Below, piece by piece: positions 21,479 to 32,154 of a DNA stretch of 64,000 nt. The stretch's first letter is position 1. Each line of letters begins with the position of its first letter. The DNA is taken from the NCBI RefSeq assembly GCF_026151205.1, contig NC_087079.1:1576028-1640027 (forward strand), given 5' to 3'. Source of the DNA: Bolinopsis microptera. Lineage: Eukaryota; Ctenophora; Tentaculata; Lobata; Bolinopsidae. The position numbers and the translations under genes are program-made. Below the pieces are notes generated by a model. It ran no database searches and had not been told where the DNA came from. It saw only the letters and a list, made by a program, of their open reading frames with translations.

Positions 21479-21850
21479 GTAAGAGATTTTAAAATTGTAA
21501 ATTGGAATGGATGAAAAGGGTGACTACAGTGGAAATCAGTTGCAAACATGTTAAGGGGTCAGTGTATGTTAGGCATGATAGTTAGCAATACTTTAATCGT
21601 TTAATGCAGCGATATAGCCAGTTATCAATGCCACATAGTAGATTTTAGCCTGTTCCAATCATCCTTATCATATGCTTATATCGAGTTAATGAAATTTATG
21701 AAATTCAAATCGCTCTCTGTTGTTAGCACCACACTGATTAACTACAATGTTCCAATTTTTAAGAATTATGTCCGACAAAGCTAATTTTGTTTGTCAAACT
21801 TGTAGTAGGAAGTATCAGACGATAATGCAAGAAAAAGTTTCGAACTTTTA

Positions 21851-21936
21851 TGACAGTCAAAACAGAAAGTGGAGAAATCGAGGATCTGACTGTTTATTAT
21901 AACGCCACTAATCACTATACCTGCCGCGCTGAAAGT
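21851..21936 (+). pseudogene. FLSSPGK-family exon 1 fragment, copy 5
   Basis: Encodes TVKTESGEIEDLTVY, a small insertion, then CRAALK, followed by TTAGTATTGATATTTTTTT, the same intron start as copies 1 and 4. The N-terminal FLSSPGK part is missing. This fragment shows the exon order before the alpha-kinase insertion seen in copy 4. Confidence 0.65.
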
Positions 21937-22056
21937 TAGTATTGATATTTTTTTTAGATATTTAAAAAAATGATCTAGAAATTGTGGGTTGAAAGTACTA
22001 ATAAATCTGATAGGTTACTTTTAAAATTACCATAATTGTTAGAATAAAAGTTCACA

Positions 22057-22775
22057 ATGTGAACTTCATCAATAATCTCCCACCAGAAGTGGAGGAGGTG
22101 GCCATCTACATGGATACGTGCTGGGGCCAGAACAAAAACCAGCATGTAGCTGCAATGTTGCTGAAAGCGGTGAATTGCCTCCCAAATATAAATTCCATCA
22201 CCAATCACCATGAAGTTCTTTGAACCCGGTCTTAATCAATCAGAAGTGGACTCCATTCACAGCACCCTGGAAAGGAACTTGAAGAATCAAAATCTGTTTA
22301 CTCCTGGCCAGGTAAAAACAAATGCTGAAACAAACACCAATTACACTGTAGTCGACTTAGGAACAGATGACTGCCCAGTTTACGACCTACACAGACTAAA
22401 TGAGAAAATAATCAACAACAGAAATAAGTATCTGGAAGTTAGTGAGGATGGTTCAAAGCGACGTATTGCTTCTGCCAGCAGTGCTGGGCAGACGCAAAAC
22501 TAATAAGGGTAGAGAAAGGGAGGCAGGTCATTAAACTCAGTAGTGACCACTACGTGAAAAATTCTGTCGAGGTGGACACGAGTAAGACACCAGTGACCAC
22601 AAGAACTAGGGCTGGAGGTAAACCAAATGTGTCCCTTAAAGATCTATCGGAGGTGGCCTACGAAAAGCTCTTCGAGGAAAGACTGACAGTACCAGAAAAA
22701 AACTGTCAAAGGTCTATTGACCCTTATAAAAAGGGCAAATTCCTGTCCGCCACCACAACGTTTATCATGAACTAA
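22057..22775 (+). pseudogene. DDE-like transposase remnant
   Basis: The first frame (22057-22212) encodes VNFINNLPPEVEEVAIYMD, then TCWGQNKNQHVAAML. A frameshift leads to KFFEPGLNQSEVDSIHSTLE, KNQNLFTPGQ (22210-22503). A third segment (22520-22775) has LKDLSEVAYEKLFEERLTVPE. The order D-x-C-x-GQN-x-N, then F-x-PG-x-x-x-x-x-D-x-H-x-x-x-E, then a tail, matches a transposase family I recall from invertebrates in which the D, the D/H and the E sit at these places; I cannot name the superfamily securely. Frame changes and stops show it is inactive. Confidence 0.55.
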
Positions 22776-22990
22776 AGCCCGGTGAAGAGGGCATTTATTA
22801 AACATTGTATAAATTTTATGTTATACGAATGTATGAGATATCATTTTAATTCCATTGGGTTAGTGATATACAAGCCTTTAGATTTTGTTAATACTCCTAC
22901 CAATGGCAAGCACATTTGGAAAATTAATTCCAAGATATTATATATAGAAGAGACACACACAGTTTACTCACTTTTTGTTCATCTCTGCTG

Positions 22991-23035
22991 GCAGTAAGAG
23001 ATATTTACCATCTGTAGCACACATTTTCCTATTGC
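22991..23035 (+). repeat. Shared repeat end (CTGTAGCACACATTTT)
   Basis: GTAAGAGATATTTACC-TCTGTAGCACACATTTT-CTATTGCAC is nearly identical to the sequence at 35791-35840 and 49970-50015, where it begins the second half of each tandem unit. A related piece (CTATTGCACACATTTTCC, CACTTGTAAAAATTTCACG) lies at 24107-24155. It behaves like the end of a dispersed repeat. Confidence 0.7.
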
Positions 23036-23099
23036 ACTAGGATAAGTTGGGTCAAGGAACGATTTCAGGAGTAGATGCTTAAAGTTCTCCTCCTCAAAC

Positions 23100-23593
23100 C
23101 CCGTCATTATCAATGCCCTACCGGGAATCGTCAATGAAGCGCTACCGGGATGGACGACCTGCACTGTGCCAGATGAATTTCCTGAAACATCTTTCCTACT
23201 AACAATCGACAGTCAGTGTCCTGAGTCACAGCTAACCGATAGAGACGCAATATGGGAACTCATTGACGCTGCCCTTCGTCCTTACATCACGGTCGATGAC
23301 GTTATTATTATAAGACCCCCGATCAAGAAGGGTAAGAAGTCCACTCTCTGGTGCAAGGTAAACAGTGAATCTCTGACAACTCTATAAAAACAATCGCAGA
23401 GGAACAACGAAACCAGGTGCACTGCATACTAAGCAGAGTGTGGATAAACTTTCCCAGTTCAGATCTAGGGAGAGGAATTAGGAAAATGAACTTGAAACCC
23501 GGCACTAGCTCAGACTCAGCGAATGGTCAAGGGGGGAAGCCAGAAGAGAACCCTGTAAATGAACTGGTGACACCCAAGACGACCAAAATCTAG
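23100..23593 (+). pseudogene. Unrecognised coding-like sequence with one frameshift
   Basis: Frame 1 (about 23100-23387) reads VPDEFPETSFLLTIDSQ, then LTDRDAIWELIDAALRPYI and VDDVIIIRPPIKKGKKSTLW. After a shift near 23375 a second frame continues with TIAEEQRNQVHCILSRVW and ends at TAG 23591-23593. The composition is clearly protein-like. It could be a nucleic-acid-binding ORF of a retroelement, judging from the basic middle, but I do not recognise it. Confidence 0.4.
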
Positions 23594-24315
23594 TTAATTC
23601 AAAAGTATGCTAAAACTTTCTCAACCTTTGACCAAAAATTAAGTTTGTTTTACTGATCTTATCATCTGAAATTAAAATCGTTACTTCAGTGCGCGTGCGG
23701 AAATAAACAAGACTCTGTACCTGTATGTTCTATCTCCTAACCACATCGTCACAACAATATACCACTTTAATAAGGCCACATCTATCTCTCTTTCTTACCA
23801 AGACTAATACAATGAAAAGTCCAGCACAACTCGTCATGATGTAACCACGGTATCATGCTCGAGGGACCAGGCATAATAACCTAAGTTTCTTTCCAAGGGA
23901 ACTATGGTAGTCAATCCTAGGAGGGGCGCCCCCGCTCAGTTGCAGCCCTCGGGCTGTACCATCTGGTGTCTAGGAAAGAGACCTTAGCAAAACTAACGGT
24001 GCAACCAGATGGACCCCAGTAGTTCAGTAGAATGCTCCTTTCTGGAGAGTTGCTGTGCTCTTTCTAGAGTCACAGTCTGTGGGTACTGCACTCAAAAAAA
24101 ATTTTTCCTATTGCACACATTTTCCGACACTTGTAAAAATTTCACGGATTTTCGGTTGAAGTTATTATCATCACAAGCTCGCTCCTTTATTCAGTTTTTA
24201 GATAAAAGTATAGTTTATTTGACAGATCCACAACATTACAGCGCACTTGAGCTTGACAATTCTTTGTATAATACAATAATATTAACGTTTTTGACACAAC
24301 CATCCAATCCATAGA
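23594..24315. other. No gene seen
   Basis: Contains a GC-richer stretch around 23900-24080 with no supported frame, and a single copy of the CACTTGTAAAAATTTCACG repeat near 24128. A frame at 24009-24314 is open but runs through this repeat. Confidence 0.4.
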
Positions 24316-25317
24316 ATGCTTGTTCGAGGGGTTGTAACGTTCATATCTAGTGAAACCGTAACGAAACAAATCAGACTTGTCATTAAGAACGAAAACGAGG
24401 AGGAAAAAAGCCTATACCTTATGGAAATCCTTGCTTCCAAACAATGTGGCGGTTAGTAATCTGTTATACAAGTGCGATCATCTTTAACATTGTCCATCTT
24501 TTAATGCAAAACAGATAGTATTTAGTAAAAGATTAAAAAGTAACATCTGCTTGAGGGATAGCTAATTAGGTCTGATTTTTAATAGAACTAATATTTCTAG
24601 AGTGATACACTTTCTATATGAGATCTTCGCTACATTATTTTTTCAATTTACTATCTACTTTGTATAGTAATAAATTATATTAACAGATTAACAGCCATGT
24701 AACCCTCAAAGTTCAGACGATTGACAGGGACTCCGAAAACCTACACGAATGTTTTAGGTATCTTGACATCAGAACCAACTACAGCTGTCAAACCAAAGCC
24801 ACGCAGAAAAGTAAGATTATTTTCCTAGAATCTAAGATGTAGATGTATTTCTAACCTTAAATCTACAAGTTTTGACAAGCATGCACCACCGTGTAAATTC
24901 CAAAATCTTCACATGTCATTGCTTCATTACACAGTGATTTTAATTTGTTAAGTTACCTCGTATGTCAATTTGAAAATTTTCCAGATAGTTAAACGATCTG
25001 CCGCCAGTACCAGAAGGTAAAAAAAGGTCTTCTTTTAGATTGGGAAGACCTTCTTAGAAATAGTACATATTTAATTTTTATTAAAATTATACATTATTCG
25101 AGTTATCACCTTTTGATTCGTAAGTGACGATATATAATTCTACTTCGCATAGTGGAATCACGTTACTTTATTTCATAGAATAAAAATTCACCAAATAATT
25201 TATATACTATATGAATCTAACCTATGCTATATTTTAAAATAAGAACAGACTGACAGAACTACAGACGGTAAAAAAATAATCGGCACTATAGAAGAAGTCA
25301 CGGAAAAGATGTCAAAA
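24316..25317 (+). pseudogene. FLSSPGK-family copy 6, imperfect splice phases
   Basis: Exon 1 (24316-24450) has MLVRGVVTFISSETVTKQIR. Exon 2 (24687-24810) has INSHVTLKVQTIDRDSENL and FRYLDIRTNYS, aligned with the second exons at 8129 and 14298. Exon candidates at 24985-25016 (IVKRSAASTR) and 25248-25317 (TDRTTDGKKIIGTIEEVTEK) may supply a tail. The exon 1 donor is shifted by one base (GGCGGTTAGT) and phases do not all agree, so either a frameshift has occurred or the real junctions differ. It is the most diverged copy in sequence but keeps exon order. The TIR element at 25383 lies just downstream of the last donor-like site. Confidence 0.5.
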
Positions 25318-26061
25318 CAGGGTGTGAGTAATAAATCCATAGTTATAAACACAGAGACTAATGGGTGTATAATCACGACATACCTTAGTGCAAGAAATAT
25401 AGGCGGCAAGAATATAAGGCGCTAGAAATTAAGGCGGCAAGAAATTAAGGCGATATTTTTTTCGGAAAAAATACGATTTTTGATCGCAAATTTGGTTATA
25501 GTTTTGGTCGAAATAGTGTCAATTTTATTCTTTTATCAGTCTATAAAGCATAGAAATCTGTTTAAAAATACGATATATTGGACATTGGACGAAAGGCAAA
25601 TATTATAGTACCTAATTAAGCATAAATTAAGCTAAATTGAGTACTTAAGCAAATGAGTACTTAAGCAAATTGAGTACTTAAGCAAATGCAAGCAAATGGC
25701 ACAATTCATCACTCGAATGTAATCATGAAACACTGAAACTGTGCGAAAGTGGGTCGGCACTGCTGCACTGGCAGGAGGCAGAGTGAAGTGACGTCACTCG
25801 CAGGAGTCAGGACTGCAGGAGCGCCAGGCTGCAGTTGTCACGGCCGGCTCATAGATTTGATCAGATGTAAGAATGCGATCAGTTACCGTGTGTATGATAA
25901 ATTTCACGCGCATTGCTCACTTGCACCCACATCCCACAAGACCACAAGAGGTAGTTTAAAAAGTTAATCAAATCGTAACTTCAAGTCAAGAGGTCACTCA
26001 GCTTTCTATTTCGGTCCAGTTCCACGCTCTCTTCTACACACACACTCCCACCTCGCTGTTG

Positions 26062-26069
26062 TATAAAGG
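26062..26069 (+). promoter_or_regulatory. TATA box of the HIRAN gene
   Basis: TATAAAGG lies 15 nt before ATG 26077, which is close for a TATA box: the start site would fall inside the ORF unless initiation is upstream or at a second TATA. It may therefore be coincidental. Confidence 0.3.
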
Positions 26070-26076
26070 TATAACA

Positions 26077-26634
26077 ATGTGTACTACTACAGTGACAATT
26101 GACATACCAGAGACATCATTTGTCATGGGGGTGAGAGGGTATCACTTTTATCAAAAGGATTGGACAAAACCATCTAAAGACGATACTTTATCATTCGAGA
26201 AGGAAGATAATAATCCCTACGATTCTTTTGCAGTCGCAGTGAAAGCGAAATTTCCGCACAAGCTAGTACCGATAACTGTAGGACATGTGCCAATTGAAAT
26301 ATCACGAATTGTCTACTTTTCGATTGGTCATGGCTGCTCCTACAAAGTAAAAGTCCTGGAGGAGAAACCTGCACGTTCTCCTCTTACACAGGGCGGCTTA
26401 GAAGTGAAGTGCTCTGTAACTGCTTCATGGACCAATGAGAAGGGAATAACGCTCCTCAAGAAGTTAGTCGACGAAAAGTACAGCTTCGACAAACGTTTGG
26501 AGGATGAATCAGCTGATATTATCAAGAAGCTATTCACGACGGAGCAAGATGACGACGACTATCTTGGTTATGGATTGCAGCTGCTGGAGATATATGACTC
26601 TGATGAAGAAGGAGAAGACGAGAATATTAATTGA
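26077..26634 (+). CDS. HIRAN-domain protein encoded in a TIR element
   Basis: A single exon of 185 codons plus stop. The N-terminal 110 residues contain FVMGVRGYHFYQKDW, then LSFEKEDNNPYDSFAVAVK and VPITVGHVPIEISRIVYF, matching the HIRAN domain: G-x-x-x-Y at the start, the R/KE-x-x-N-x-xD-x-x-A-V-x-V block, and GH-x-P-x-x-x-S near the end. HIRAN domains bind single-stranded DNA 3' ends in HLTF and occur alone in many invertebrate genes. The C-terminal part has charged helices and an acidic tail (DSDEEGEDEN). Start 26077 is the first ATG; the frame is open a little upstream without one. The ORF is intact and sits between the TIRs, so it is cargo or part of the element. Confidence 0.8.
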   Translation: MCTTTVTIDIPETSFVMGVRGYHFYQKDWTKPSKDDTLSFEKEDNNPYDSFAVAVKAKFPHKLVPITVGHVPIEISRIVYFSIGHGCSYKVKVLEEKPARSPLTQGGLEVKCSVTASWTNEKGITLLKKLVDEKYSFDKRLEDESADIIKKLFTTEQDDDDYLGYGLQLLEIYDSDEEGEDENIN

Positions 26635-27317
26635 TATATTAATGTATTTAGACTCAAGTTAATTTATTTTAAATATGTATTTCATTGAATTCTAGCAAAT
26701 AACGAAATCGACATGTAAATTTAAAATAATAAAATCACACGAAAATTTCTTATGAAAAAATCGCAAGAAAAAAAATTAAGGCGGTTAGAAATTACGCTGG
26801 TCAGATATTAAGGCGGCAAGAAATTAAGGCGATTTTGTCAGAATCGCCTTAATTTCTTGCCGCCTATATTTCTTGCACTAAGGTACTTTGATAACGAAAT
26901 CTCCCCACATGAGGGTCGAGGGAGACGGGGGGGGGGGGGGGGGGGGTACCAATGGCATAGAATGGAGTACTGGCAAACTGCACTATTCACACACATGATT
27001 AGTATAAATTTAAGTAAATAAATACACATAATGTACAATATAGAAGCAGTGTATGTTTAACACTGATCATGGAGAATGACTTGGAGAATGATCATGGAAA
27101 ACAACTTAGAGAGCAGAGGAGCTGAAATGTTGTTTGCTCTATTAAAAAGGAGAGACACCATATTCAACATACCTGCGGGGAAAAGGGAGACAGAAACTCT
27201 AGCAGCTGCCACCCTTCTGCCCTATTTTACTCACTTTTAATATGTTGGAGTTTTATATCTTGAAACAATTTAATTTTAATATTTAAACATTGTTCGGTAT
27301 ACAGAGAATTGTAGACA

Positions 27318-27500
27318 GTCCTGGTTGAGAATGTAGACACAAAGTTATTTTATTTCGAAGTATCCCCTTTCAAGAGTGAGAGTGCGGAAACGAAAACAAA
27401 TTACATCCCCCTCAAGTCTATAGGAAAGTTGAAGACATGGCCTACACAGGGAGTGTCACATATCTTCTTGACAGCAGATATATACAAGCATTCCTTGTAA
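27318..27500 (+). pseudogene. Exon-like fragment, unrecognised
   Basis: After a GTAGACAG acceptor-like site the frame reads VLVENVDTKLFYFEVSPFK, then TNYIPLKSIGKLKTW and stops near 27500. The upstream sequence (ATTGTTCGGTATACAG...ATTGTAGAC) is shared with the fragments at 28583 and 56168, so it belongs to one repeated gene family. No known domain was recognised. Confidence 0.4.
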
Positions 27501-28235
27501 AGATATAAAGATAAGTATATAATAAAGATTCCAACATACTTTATTTAAGGTTGGACAGAAATGCGATGTAGTATTTGACATCAGCGGGGAGTCAACAAAC
27601 TTCTCGTGATTAATCTTATCGTAAGTTAGTTCTCATCGACACAGGGAATGAAGAAAAATTACCGGTTGGGGTTTTTGTGGAGCGACGGCATATAATGGTT
27701 CTTTTTACCATTTAACAACTTATTGAGCTTAAAAAAATATGTGTCAGGGACACGTCAGACACCAAACTTTTTCTTCACATGAAATTTAATCAGGGTACGT
27801 TTGTGCTGATACTTGCAAAACCGCTGTATTCCAAGTGTTTAATATTCCGCTGCACTCCAGTATAGTTTATCAATATTATTCGTAATTTTAATATTCGTTT
27901 ATTAGGTTATCGCCTTTTTTTTCAGTTAAAGCAAGGACAGTTATAAGCGTGCAATACCAGCACAACAGCAGAACAGTTAATGTAACGGTAAAATAGAAAC
28001 AAGGGAGCTAAGATTCTAAACATGTAACATTTATGTTCTTTGATAATGTAGACACATAACCAAGACAATATTATATCCCATAATACAATAATAACAGACT
28101 TAGGATGAAGACTGGAAGGGGCTCAAGTTTGAGGAACACTCCTGTGTTAATAAGTGTCATTTAATTAAGAACTTTTTGATCAACTATTCACTCTTCAGCA
28201 CGAAGTTCAAAGCCTACCAATTCGGTTTATGTGCC

Positions 28236-28350
28236 GAGAAAGAAGAGGGCGCGTGAACCTACAACGGAGGATATCCTCGAGAGCACCAAGAGAAACCCGA
28301 CGGGACTGTACAGCTGTGAAGCTTTTGGCTGGACTGACCGGAGCATGGCC
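28236..28350 (+). pseudogene. Alpha-kinase fragment with internal deletion
   Basis: GCCGAGAAAGAAGAGGGCGC through GGGACTGTAC is almost identical to 13513-13590, then jumps to GCTGTGAAGCTTTTGGCTGG, which is 13735-13765 in the longer copy. It is therefore the same sequence with about 145 bp removed. It lacks all catalytic residues. Confidence 0.85.
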
Positions 28351-28582
28351 ATGGCCTTAAACTCAATAGCAAGAATGTAACGAAATCAAAGACGAGGACA
28401 TACCAGAAAGACTATGCAGTAATAAAGTGCTGGTGAAGGAGATAGTACGGAAAAAGTTAAGATATAACAAAGCTATCTGAGTATCTGTATTGTGGTGACG
28501 ATTTTTGTAATTAATTTTAATTTAAACATTGTTTGGTAAACAGATATTTGTAGACTTGGTTAAATATAACCTTTTATTACAG

Positions 28583-28660
28583 ACACGAGAGACAGAATGT
28601 GTATACCTTGTACCCAGGGGGGAAATAATGGCAAATCTCGCATAGGACCTAAACAGTTGT
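28583..28660 (+). pseudogene. ETxxxYLVPRG-family exon fragment
   Basis: After a TATTACAG acceptor the frame reads TRETECVYLVPRGEIMANLA and stops. The fragment at 56168-56356 begins the same way (VQETGYIYLVPRG) after a similar ATTACAG. The family is not recognised. Confidence 0.45.
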
Positions 28661-29538
28661 TGTTGGACTATGAAGTGAGGAGGTAGAAGAAGAGGGGAAC
28701 GAATGCAAAATGGGCAGAGATATGGACCGCACTTGAGGATAAAAGGGATAGAAGGGATAAAAGGGAATACCTAAATTCGCTAAGGATCAACATATTAGAA
28801 GAAAGAACATGGTGACTTGAATTATTTTGACTGCAGTCTAGTTGATACCATGTCCCTCTACTTCCTATCGTGTACCTCCTGTACCTCCCTGGTGATGTCC
28901 ACTCCTTTCCGTTGTTATGATGGCGATATCCTCTACGACAGTTCGCCGTAAGTTCTCAAGCCTTATAAACAGTTATAGATTGTGGAAGCTTCATTAGCTT
29001 CTGACATTGTATTATTATAATTATATAGTTTAATATCTTGTAACCCTATTTATTACTCTCGTTTTCGTTGTTCACACCTTAAATTGCTGCAAATAAAATA
29101 CGAATCTGAAGCAAACAATGATTGCTTACAAATATTCTGCTTACTTTACTCCGTCTTAACTATGTCTGACTCCGTGTAACATGATGAAATCAGTTCTTCC
29201 AAAGATCCTCCTCCTAGTTTGAACAGTACCTTATGTCAGGTGCTTCTCCCACCCAACGCAAGATTCTTTTCAGATTTATTTCCTTTTAACTTTCTTTTAA
29301 TGTCTACTCTTATGGATATATATTCACGTGAAACTTTCAGTTGGAAGATAATATCGTTAACGCTGTTACATTTACATATTTATATAATAAAATAAGGTTA
29401 CCTTAAACAGCTCTAATAACACTGCACAGTCTACCAATTTAACAGATGTTGGTAAGTTTTACGGACCACTGTTGAAATATAGTATGATGTGACGTACCTT
29501 ATACCATGTACCAGACTCGCTGAAGGATTTCTTTCAGG

Positions 29539-30394
29539 AAATGCCTCCGATATTTAAGAACACTTCTGTCAAATACGAAAATATTGGAGGCTTCATGCAG
29601 AACTTTCTAAAAGAAACAGGGCAAACATTAATTAAAGACACGAGATATTTAATTGGTAGCATGGAAAACACTCAACGAAATATTGAGAAGCTCCTCGACG
29701 GAGAAAAGATCAGTATCCCGACAATTTGGAAAGATAAAGGTCGATACATGTGTTCATTGATCCCTTTCACCGTAGCAAATCCTCATCATCAGTCATCACG
29801 CCATTATTACTTTGGTTTATTGATCACGGGTTAATCGTGACCCGGGTGTGTCAAGTAATGGAGTTAAAACCTGCGAAATATTAAATTAAAACTTTTGCCG
29901 ACAGCGTCTCAGATGATCAGCGCACGGGGGATTGAAACCCAGACCTGAAAGCGATTGCAGAAACCTCTAAACTGATAGGCAATTCGTTCTACGGGTATAC
30001 CATCGTCTATCATGAACAAAGCGAAACATCGAGATGTTAAATTTCTATCCGAAGAGTTAACGCGGTGAAAAATCCACGATTTATCTCATTGGAAGAACTT
30101 GACGGTTGCCACGATGTTTGAGATTATTATTTAACTTCACGTTTACTGTTTAAATCTATAAATATCCCGTTTTCCTCATTCTGTAAATAGATAAAATACA
30201 AAAAAAATATGTTTCAGGTCACATCTAAAATACGTACTATGAAACACGATTTACCAGTCCAAATCGGGTTCTTTGTCTATCAGTTCGCCAAACTACACAT
30301 GCTCAACTTCTTCTATGACGTCATCGACCGCTTCATCTCTCGAGAGGATTATAACATGTGTGAGATGGAAACAGCCGACAAATTACGAGGGTAA
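29539..30394 (+). pseudogene. DNA polymerase B fragments, second lineage
   Basis: Three pieces in polymerase order. After TTTCAG at 29533-29538: MPPIFKNTSVKYENIGGFM and TRYLIGSM (29541-29834). About 29840-30060, with stops: VSDDQRTGD, then AIAETSKLIGNSFYGYT. After GTTTCAG at 30217: KHDLPVQIGFFVYQFAKLHML and EDYNMCEMETAD (to 30394). These are the finger and palm blocks (K-x-x-x-NS-x-YG motif B; D-T-D region, here changed to ETAD) of a protein-primed family B polymerase from Polinton-like or virus-derived elements. Stops, the altered metal-binding aspartates and missing ends show a dead copy. Exon borders suggest introns in the source gene. Confidence 0.75.
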
Positions 30395-31228
30395 ATTATA
30401 CTTTTTATTATTATAAAGCTATTCACTCCCTTACTTTCTTAGGAAAGAGAGAGGGCTAAACACTTGCACTGTATAATATAATGCAGTGTGCAAGTAAATT
30501 AAAATGAATTCATTAATCATTTCAGAACTGTTAATCTAACCTTCTCAACAGTCTTTGCCCTGCAGATCAGCATAGTCGATACTAACCAACTTATCCACTG
30601 AGCAGTCAAACACTTCTCTTATATAGTCTTATGCATACATATTCTATTTAGTATTATGTATATTTAACTTGTTTTAAACAAACAAGTTTTTGTATTCTTT
30701 TAGAGTAAAATAAAAACCGTCAAGTAATAAATAGTGTACTCCATCTTTAAATTTCAACGGGTAAATTTAGTAAATGTTGACTTTACTCCTATTTTATTAT
30801 AGTTTTATTATTACAAAGAACAGGACCGGTTCTATTGAACAATAGCCTAGCACAGAGAGATGTGATATAAAAATGGATTCAAAAGTTTCTTATTTCTTTG
30901 TTAAGTTATCTCAACGTAAAACTTGAAGCAAAGTGACAATATACCAGTTGCTATAGTAATCAGGGATCGACCATCTAACAAAGCTATATTTTTATTAAGT
31001 TCGTTACAACAGGGGCTTCGGGGTTGAACAAAGGGTCCAGGTTTATAACAGAGAAGTGAATGACAATACACCAGCTGTTGTAGTAACCATGGATCACGGT
31101 AGATGTCACTTTAGTCAAATCTAACTTTTTGTTCCAAGATATTACATAGACTAGAGACGCACACATTTTTATTCACTTCTTGTTCATCTCTATTGGTTCC
31201 TCCAACAATCTTAAAACCCACTGATTAA
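30395..31228. other. No gene seen
   Basis: AT-rich DNA. Two blocks (about 30930-30990 and 31060-31110) share AAGTGACAATA-ACCAG-TG-TATAGTAA-like text, a weak duplication. No supported frame. Confidence 0.4.
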
Positions 31229-31304
31229 TCCATGTAAACTATTGAGACACTTTAGTTATCCATTTTCTCATACCCTTAACCATTTGTTCAACTTTAGAAA
31301 GATT

Positions 31305-31436
31305 ATGTACGTAACCGGAAAGATAGAATTCTTGGCATCTCCAGGCAAGGATAAGACAGCACTTACCATTATGCTCAACGATGACACGGTAGAAGACTTT
31401 ACAGTTTACAACCAGATCATACCGCAAATGTTAAAA
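31305..31436 (+). pseudogene. FLSSPGK-family exon 1, copy 7, cut off by LTR unit
   Basis: Exon of 44 codons starting MYVTGKIEFLASPGKDKT and ending ...YNQIIPQMLK at GTAAGTAC, exactly the length of copy 1. Upstream, a diverged promoter block (CATGTAAACTATTGAGACACTTTAG near 31229) is seen without a clear TATA. The intron runs into the LTR-like unit that begins at 31583, and no second exon was found, so the gene is truncated or its exons were displaced. Confidence 0.6.
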
Positions 31437-31582
31437 GTAAGTACTGTAGCTTAGCTCGTTACTTACATGACATTAAAAGTATTGAAATACCCCTGATAAT
31501 AAAAGATATTATATCTGTAAACGAATTCACTAAACTACCACATTTATTAGTATTGTCATATACGATCTTTCGATGGTAACAT

Positions 31583-32032
31583 TGTTAGGTTATAGGATTA
31601 GATGATAGTGACATGGGAACAGGTGGTTCATCAATTGTGACCGGTCAATCGTGACCTGCCTAGGACCATTAGGGTCGGTTCATTCAACCATGCATTTAAG
31701 TGACCGAAATAAAGTAAAAGAGTTGCTGTGCAAAATATACTGGAATTTTACCATTGGTTGACAACTAGGCGAGGTAGCCGTCCATTGGTTGTAAGTCATG
31801 TGACCTAGGTCACATGACCATAGCAGGTGGACTAAGCCTCATTTAACCTCGGTCAGCTCGAGCACTATACATTAGTGTGACGTCAGAATAGTTATTAAGA
31901 TCGGCACGGCAAGTAATATATATACAGATGTTTCGTGTCGTAAAAGTTAGTTTTTAGTTTATTTTAAACCACTTCTCCTAAACTGTTGTTTTCCGTTGTT
32001 CCCAAAAATACAAGAGAAGAACCCCGTTAACA
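31583..32032 (+). mobile_element. LTR-like sequence with PBS, copy 1
   Basis: Starts TGTTAGG and ends GTTAACA, giving inverted ends as in LTRs, with length about 450 bp. One base after the end is TGGCGACGAGGATTACG, a tRNA primer-binding-site-like motif. The 5' end is exactly where similarity to the second copy (42740) begins. No gag or pol follows within several kb, so the element is non-autonomous, or a solo LTR with adjoining leader. Confidence 0.65.
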
Positions 32033-32154
32033 TTGGCGACGAGGATTACGACCGACGTTGGGACATCTTGCTACTGAAGGCTACAACAATTACGCCTTAC
32101 TGCAGAATAAATGATGGAGAAAAGGTAACAACGGACAACTGAGATCCTGGTTCC

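Larger units (their letters stand above)
25383..26883 (+). mobile_element. 1.5-kb TIR DNA element carrying a HIRAN gene
   Basis: The ends are inverted repeats: left CCTTAGTGCAAGAAATATAG then GCGGCAAGAA, right the exact complement over at least 28 bp. TA flanks both sides (25381-25382 and 26884-26885), a TA target duplication. Subterminal copies of GGCGGCAAGAAATTAAGGCG occur several times at both ends, and the right end has an extra inverted pair around 26812-26868 that would form a hairpin. No transposase is visible; the only long ORF is the HIRAN gene at 26077. The superfamily cannot be set from TA and CC ends alone. Confidence 0.85.
26886..29538. other. Decayed exon debris, several short fragments
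   Basis: No complete gene. Contents include a G homopolymer at about 26928-26946; an ORF at 27094-27240 (48 aa, MENNLESRGAEMLFALLKRR, unrecognised); exon-like pieces at 27318-27480 and 28583-28650; and an alpha-kinase scrap at 28236-28350. Sequence at 27240-27320 is related to 28500-28560 and 56060-56160. Confidence 0.5.
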
